Positions 59,553-64,000 of a stretch of 64,000 nt of DNA are shown here, piece after piece. The stretch is from Liriodendron chinense (lineage: Eukaryota > Streptophyta > Magnoliopsida > Magnoliales > Magnoliaceae): contig ML058453.1 in the NCBI GenBank assembly GCA_003013855.2, positions 8,735,861-8,799,860 of the forward strand, in the 5' to 3' direction. The position numbers and the translations under genes were made by a program. Below the pieces are notes generated by a model that was not told the origin of the DNA, did no database searches, and saw only the letters and a list, made by a program, of their open reading frames with translations. Position 1 is the first letter of the stretch. Every line of letters begins with the position of its first letter.

Positions 59553-60260
59553 ATGCTCCATCTCCTCTCAAAAACACGTCGCCCTTTCCTTCCTCGACGC
59601 TCCTTCTCTTCCTTCTCTTCCCAAAACCCCATTCTACCCCCAACCAATCTCAAAAATCCCCAAAATATCCCTCCCCCAGCCATCATCCCCAATCAAACCC
59701 TTCTTCCTCTCTCTCGTTCTCCTCCCTATAAATACCTCTCTCTCTTTGCTGTCTCCGCAACCCTAATCTCCTTCGCAGCCCTCTTATCCTCTGACAGCGA
59801 TCCCTTAGAGGAGGAGAAATCCCAAACCCTACTCTCCAACCTTGAACGCTCCCTCGAGAAATCGAATGAATACCTCTGCAAGATCTTCGACCGCATGAAG
59901 CAGACCGGTGTTGCCGCTGCCATCCTCTGGAAGTCACTCCGGTCGGTGCTGTCGTCGACCAATCAGGAGGTCCGATCCGGATTTGAGCTCCGGGTCGCGG
60001 CACTCCTCGCTGATATTGTGGCCGCTAGCGAGAGCAGGCGGTCGGCGATTGTGAGCGCTGGCAGCGGCGCGGTTGTGGACTGGCTCCTGGACACCGTTGC
60101 CTCGCCAAGGGACCCATGTGGGACGCAGGCTGAGTCCGCGAGGGCGCTTGCTTACCTGATCTCGGATCCGAATGTGTGCAGGGCCGTGCTCGGGCGGCCC
60201 CATGCTGTCCCGAATCTTCTCAGGTTCATCTTTTCATTTCAGCCGCAGCGCACGAAAAAG
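59553..60260 (+). CDS. ARM-repeat protein, first exon (partial)
   Basis: The exon gives 236 codons and ends in phase 0 at the donor AAG/GTGAGT. The frame is open further upstream to 59382, but MLHLLSKTRRPFLPRRSFSS at 59553 looks like the true start: a Ser/Arg-rich organelle-targeting N-terminus. A hydrophobic segment at residues 61-78 (YLSLFAVSATLISFAALL) could anchor it in a membrane. After it, SQTLLSNLERSLEKSNEYL and AALLADIVAASESRRSAIVS resemble plant ARM-repeat proteins of the At1g23180 type, though I recall that family only in outline. Later exons are not found before the window ends. GC-rich codons at 59990-60200 contrast with the AT-rich surroundings. Confidence 0.75.
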
Positions 60261-60929
60261 GTGAGTTTCGATCCAGTGGTGAGTGTTGATGGCCTTATTT
60301 TGCCATTGATAGCCTGTTTGAAGGTATTGCAATCGTGGTCAGTTGAATTATAGTTGGACTTGACCCTGCTAATTGAAAAGAAGATTCAAGTTTTGCCACT
60401 GTATAGTGGGAGTTCAAAACTTCCCTCAATCACTCAGATAACACCGGTTGCAATAAACCAAACACAATGTATTCATTGAGGTTAGATTACATGTAACGGG
60501 TCGTTTAGCTCCCTGAAATCTTAAATGGGGCCGCAAATCTGTTTGCACCAAGCAGATTGCCCGAGGAAGAGAGTATGTCTATGGTGTTCGGGTGCTGGGA
60601 AAGCCATTCTCAGGAATTCAGAAATTGTCTTTGGATACTGGGAAATAGTTGTTAGAACCCGACGTGGGCATTCACAGAACAGAGAGCTTGAGGCAAATCA
60701 TGTCATCTGCGTCAACATGGCACATGTGGGTGAATTCTAAGAAATTCATTGGGTTTGACCCATCTATAGCCTTGGCTCACTCAATCATCATGTAGCTCAC
60801 AATAACAGGCTCACTAATTTAGCTATTCATCAGCAGCTGTACAATTCAAACAGAAATAAACCAAACCAGCCCACATTCAATTCATATAAGTTCACATTCA
60901 AAAACCAAATTAAACTTGCTTAATCAAGG

Positions 60930-61262
60930 TACTCCGTAACGGTAACACTGGCTGTAACAGCCACCACCGTTACCCTAATGATACGGGCCATTATGGCCCC
61001 TGTAGGCTGTAACGGCCATTACAGTCTCTTTTTTATTGGGAAAAAAAAATGAAAAACCTGTATATGCCCAGTAATGAACCATTATAGGGCTGTTACGGCC
61101 TTTATGGGGCTCATAACGGACTGTTACAGGAGCCATAATGGTGGTTATGGATCATTTTTTTTCATAACGCGACCGTTATGACCCCTGAACGTGTAATGGT
61201 TGCCACCATTACCTTTATGTAACAGCCTTTACAGGTCTATAACGGCCGTTACGGCACACCAT
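60930..61262. repeat. Cluster of 'TAACGGCC'-type palindromic repeats
   Basis: Within about 330 bp, forms of GTAACGG, TAACGGCCATTAC and ACGGCCGTTACGG recur about fifteen times in both orientations, so the stretch could fold into many alternative hairpins. Ends 'CCGTAACGGTAAC' and 'GGCCGTTACGG' are roughly inverted. It is probably a MITE built of inverted repeats. Confidence 0.75.
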
Positions 61263-61669
61263 GTGCTTAATAGTTAGCTAACAATACCATTCAAAATAGC
61301 TACCCATTAATTGAGTTTAAACTAGATCCAAATTATAATAAAAGGTCCTTGTAGTCATAAGAAAAAACACCATAAACAAATAAAAACACAGCAATTTATG
61401 GAGGCATGCTTTATATTCTAAAGAATTTAAAATTAGTCAGACTAAAACAGAGTATATGGAATGCAAATTTTTTTCACTGTTTCTTAATGTGAAGAATTCG
61501 AAGGCTACTAGTTATAGCAGTATTACTTTCAAGCTACTCTGTTTAAACAAGAAATCCACCCAATTATATTCATCTTTGCCCTTTTATATACATCCATTTC
61601 GGATTCACTTTTGTCTTGGAAGCGTCATAAGTGTACCTTTCGCTCTTTATCTCCCATTAAATTGACATC

Positions 61670-62895
61670 ATCTTGGAGTGCAATTTTAGTAATAATAGGA
61701 GTGAAAACGAGGAATTAGTTAAGATTGCTGAACCAGAAATTTCCCAAAATAACCACTTTCGATACCTTGGGTCAATAATTCATGAGACTAGAGAGATTGA
61801 AAAGGAAGTTTCCCATTGAATTCAAGCTGGTTGGAAGAAATGGAAATGTGCCTCTAGAGTTTTATGCAAGCGTTATGCACCACAAACTAAAAGGGAAATT
61901 TTATAGAATAGCTATAAGGCCAGCCTTGCTTTATGGGAGAAAATGCTAGGCAGTTAAGGAACAACGTGTTCATAGGATGAATGTAGCTGAAATGAGGATG
62001 TTAAGATGGATGAGTGGCAAGGTGAGGAAGGATAGAATTTGAAATGAATGCATTGGAGGGAACTTAGGAGTAGTACCAAACTACCAATAGGTAATAAGAT
62101 GAGGGAAAGTAGATGTAGATGGTTTAGTCATGTGCAATGGAGACCAAGAATTGTGCCGGTTAGGAGGGAGTTGGTACAAGTTGAAGGCTCTAAAAGGGCA
62201 AGGGCAAGGCCCAAAAGGACGTGGATGGAATAATAAGAAAAGACTTAATGACCTATGGTCTAACTGAAGGTTGACCCTTGGTAGTGGAATGACATAATAG
62301 GATTCACGTAGGGCTGTAAATGGTCGGGTTCGGGGCGGGTTTAGCCAAAACCAGACCCGCCCATTTACCAAACGGGTCTGGGCCCAAATGTTAGACCCAA
62401 ACCCTTTAACTAAATGGGCGGGTTCGGGTTGGGTCTGAGTCAACCCATCAGACCCATTTATAAATGGGTCCGGGTCTGGTAGAGGGAGATCCACCCAGAC
62501 CCATTTATAAATGGGTCGGGTCTAATGGGTCCGGGTCTAGATCAAGTATGCAAGCATTTTACAAGACTTAAAATCGGGTCTGGACGGGTTTGGGTTGGAC
62601 GGGTCCCTTGAAACATAGACCAAACCCACCCACTTACTAAATGGGTTCGGGTCAGGTCGGGTCGGGTCGGGTCGGGCCTAATATAAAGGAAACCAGACCC
62701 AGACCCGTTTAGCAACTGGGTCTATTCTTGGACCCAGACCCGTACCATTTAATAAATGGGTCGGGTCTGGGTCGGGTCTAAATGGGTTGGGTCCGGGTGC
62801 CCCATCGGGTCCGCTGACCCATTTACAGCCCTAGATTCACGTAGCCGACCCATATTAATTGGGGCAAGGCTTAGATGATGATGATGATGATGAAA
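61670..62895 (+). mobile_element. RTE-like LINE 3' fragment, split by a MITE
   Basis: Broken + strand frames include FRYLGSIIHE-like text, IQAGWKKWKCAS, MNVAEMRMLRWMSGK-like text and SRCRWFSHVQWRPR followed by RARPKRTWME. This is the C-terminal end of non-LTR reverse transcriptases as found in plant RTE/LINE elements. After a nested MITE the text resumes with GTAGCCGACCCATATTAATT and ends in (GAT)n at about 62872-62893, the short simple-repeat tail typical of RTE elements. Several stops and frameshifts; long dead. Confidence 0.75.
62309..62833. mobile_element. hAT-like MITE nested in the LINE, 525 bp
   Basis: The ends are TAGGGCTGTAAATGG and CCATTTACAGCCCTA. The flanks repeat GATTCACG (62301-62308 and 62834-62841), an 8-bp hAT-type duplication. 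The body is made of GGGTCGGGT/CCCGACCC-type hexamer and pentamer repeats in both directions with ACCCATTTA/TAAATGGGT units. Non-coding. Confidence 0.9.
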
Positions 62896-63599
62896 CAAAT
62901 GAAACACCACAAATCCAAAATTAGAAAGAAAAAAAAGCCTTCATCCATTAATCCACTTTTGAAGCCTTCATTCTGCAAGTGTCATCTCCATCCATTTTGT
63001 TCTCATCTCTAGCTGCAAGTGTCATCTTCATCCATTTTGTTCTCATCCCCCTGCCCAATGCTAACATGTGGTGGCATGCATAGTTGTCAAAATCCTATGA
63101 TGCGTGATTTGAGTTTACTCTTAAGCAAAACAATTTGAATCCCACCTTGAATCCCTTTTTATATGAATCCTATGATTCTATAATTTGAATCCTACAATTT
63201 ATGATTTAGATATGGATTTACGATTCAAATTATATTTGTTCTCTTCTAATTTAAGCTTCATTTGGCTTTTATTTTATGTTGTTAAGTCATGGAAACTTTA
63301 AAAAACGTTTAGAGAATGTAAATTATTTTATTTTGTTCTTTATAAAAGATTGAATGATACATTCTCTTCAATGTTACCCTCGAAAAAAAAATTCTCTTCA
63401 ATGTTAAATCATAGAGCATTTTTTCCTCTTATTTCTTAATTGGTCGACTCACCAAATTGATGTATGACTTATCTGGAATGTTGTTATGGGTGGTTACGAT
63501 CATGTATGACTTAACTAGTCTAGACACAAAAAAATTTACAGTCGATAAAATCAAATGCTTTTTTTCCAACATGATTCTACACTAAAGAAAGGTAAAAAG

Positions 63600-64000
63600 A
63601 GCATAAATTGTTTAAGGACCCTTGTATGTTTTTCAAGGGAAAATTCTTGAAAGGTAGCGTATTGGTGGACGGAGTTAGGGTGGAGGAAAAATTGCAAGTC
63701 GATGAATTCAGTTCTATGAGAACCTTTCTGGTGATAGGTGAGTCCAGCTTGCTAATACCTCTTTTAATACTATTCTGGAAGAAGAGGCTGCATCCCTTGA
63801 CAAAACATGTTTCTGAAGAGGAGATCAAGGTGATGGTCAATACTTTGGGGAGGGATTAGTAGGCATTGGGGCCAAATGGATTCTCCATGGCACTTTTTTT
63901 CTTAGGTATTATGGGAATTGGTTAAGTGCGACCTGTCGGCTTTTATTATAGAGTTTTTTCGAGAACGGTCGACTCTCATCAAGGTTGGGAGGATTGTTTA
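63600..64000 (+). mobile_element. Degenerate L1 LINE ORF2 fragment at window edge
   Basis: Frames such as FFKGKFLKGSVLVDGVRVEE and, beyond a stop, FFENGRLSSRLG match the spacer and early reverse-transcriptase segment of plant L1 ORF2 ('..EEEIK.MVNTLGRD..'). Stops and shifts occur between the pieces. It runs off the right edge. Confidence 0.65.

Larger units (their letters stand above)
60261..64000 (+). other. Probable intron 1 of the ARM-repeat gene, TE-filled
   Basis: No continuation exon was recognised in 3.7 kb. The stretch holds a palindromic cluster, an RTE-like LINE tail with a nested MITE, and an L1 remnant. It could also be that the gene is truncated here. Confidence 0.45.

Overview
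This is nuclear DNA from a flowering plant. The evidence is GT..AG introns, patatin-like, polygalacturonase, WRC/JmjC and eS12 coding sequence, and dense LTR, CACTA, LINE and MITE content. The many diverged 0.3-0.5 kb repeats rich in 'GTGGGGCCCAC' and 'CACCGTCCATCC' suggest a magnoliid to me, but that is a weak guess. No bacterial, viral or organellar gene block is visible, and I saw no CRISPR array, rRNA or tRNA gene.

Framework. Two tandem copies of a seven-exon patatin-like lipid acyl hydrolase gene frame the window, both on the + strand. Copy 2 (51195-56124) is complete: all splice phases agree and it encodes 413 residues with every active-site motif. Copy 1 (exon 2 at 267 to a stop at 15530) has lost its first exon off the left edge. 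Insertions have stretched its introns, and its exon 6 carries an in-frame TAG. The duplicated unit extends past both genes, to about 17.5 kb and 58.06 kb.

What lies between. About 41 kb of the 51.6 kb offset between the copies is identifiable insertions. They are: a 5'-truncated L1 tail (about 1.85-2.34 kb); a 4.36 kb non-coding TG..CA element (3307-7669, TSD TCATC); a young Copia element on the - strand (8158-14920, TSD CTTTT, LTRs about 99% identical) with no recognisable gag; several MITEs; a Copia element on the + strand (21464-31721, TSD CTTAT) with a second non-coding TG..CA element nested in its gag-pol (23530-26980, TSD GATAC); and an 18.06 kb CACTA element (31892-49951, TSD ATT).

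The CACTA element is the most interesting object. It keeps its terminal repeats, subterminal GC-rich repeats, a TNP2-type transposase gene with exact exon phases but two internal stops, and a TNPA/transposase_24-like gene. It also holds fragments of at least four unrelated host genes: a polygalacturonase, the WRC-domain first exon of a JMJ25-like histone demethylase, one exon of a 2-oxoglutarate/Fe(II) dioxygenase, and part of ribosomal protein eS12.

Right flank. After patatin copy 2 comes MITE-rich intergenic DNA. The first exon of an organelle-targeted or membrane-anchored ARM-repeat protein follows at 59553-60260. The last 3.7 kb, probably intron, contains a palindromic 'TAACGGCC' cluster, an RTE-like LINE tail split by an 8-bp-TSD hAT-like MITE, and a degenerate L1 ORF2 at the right edge.
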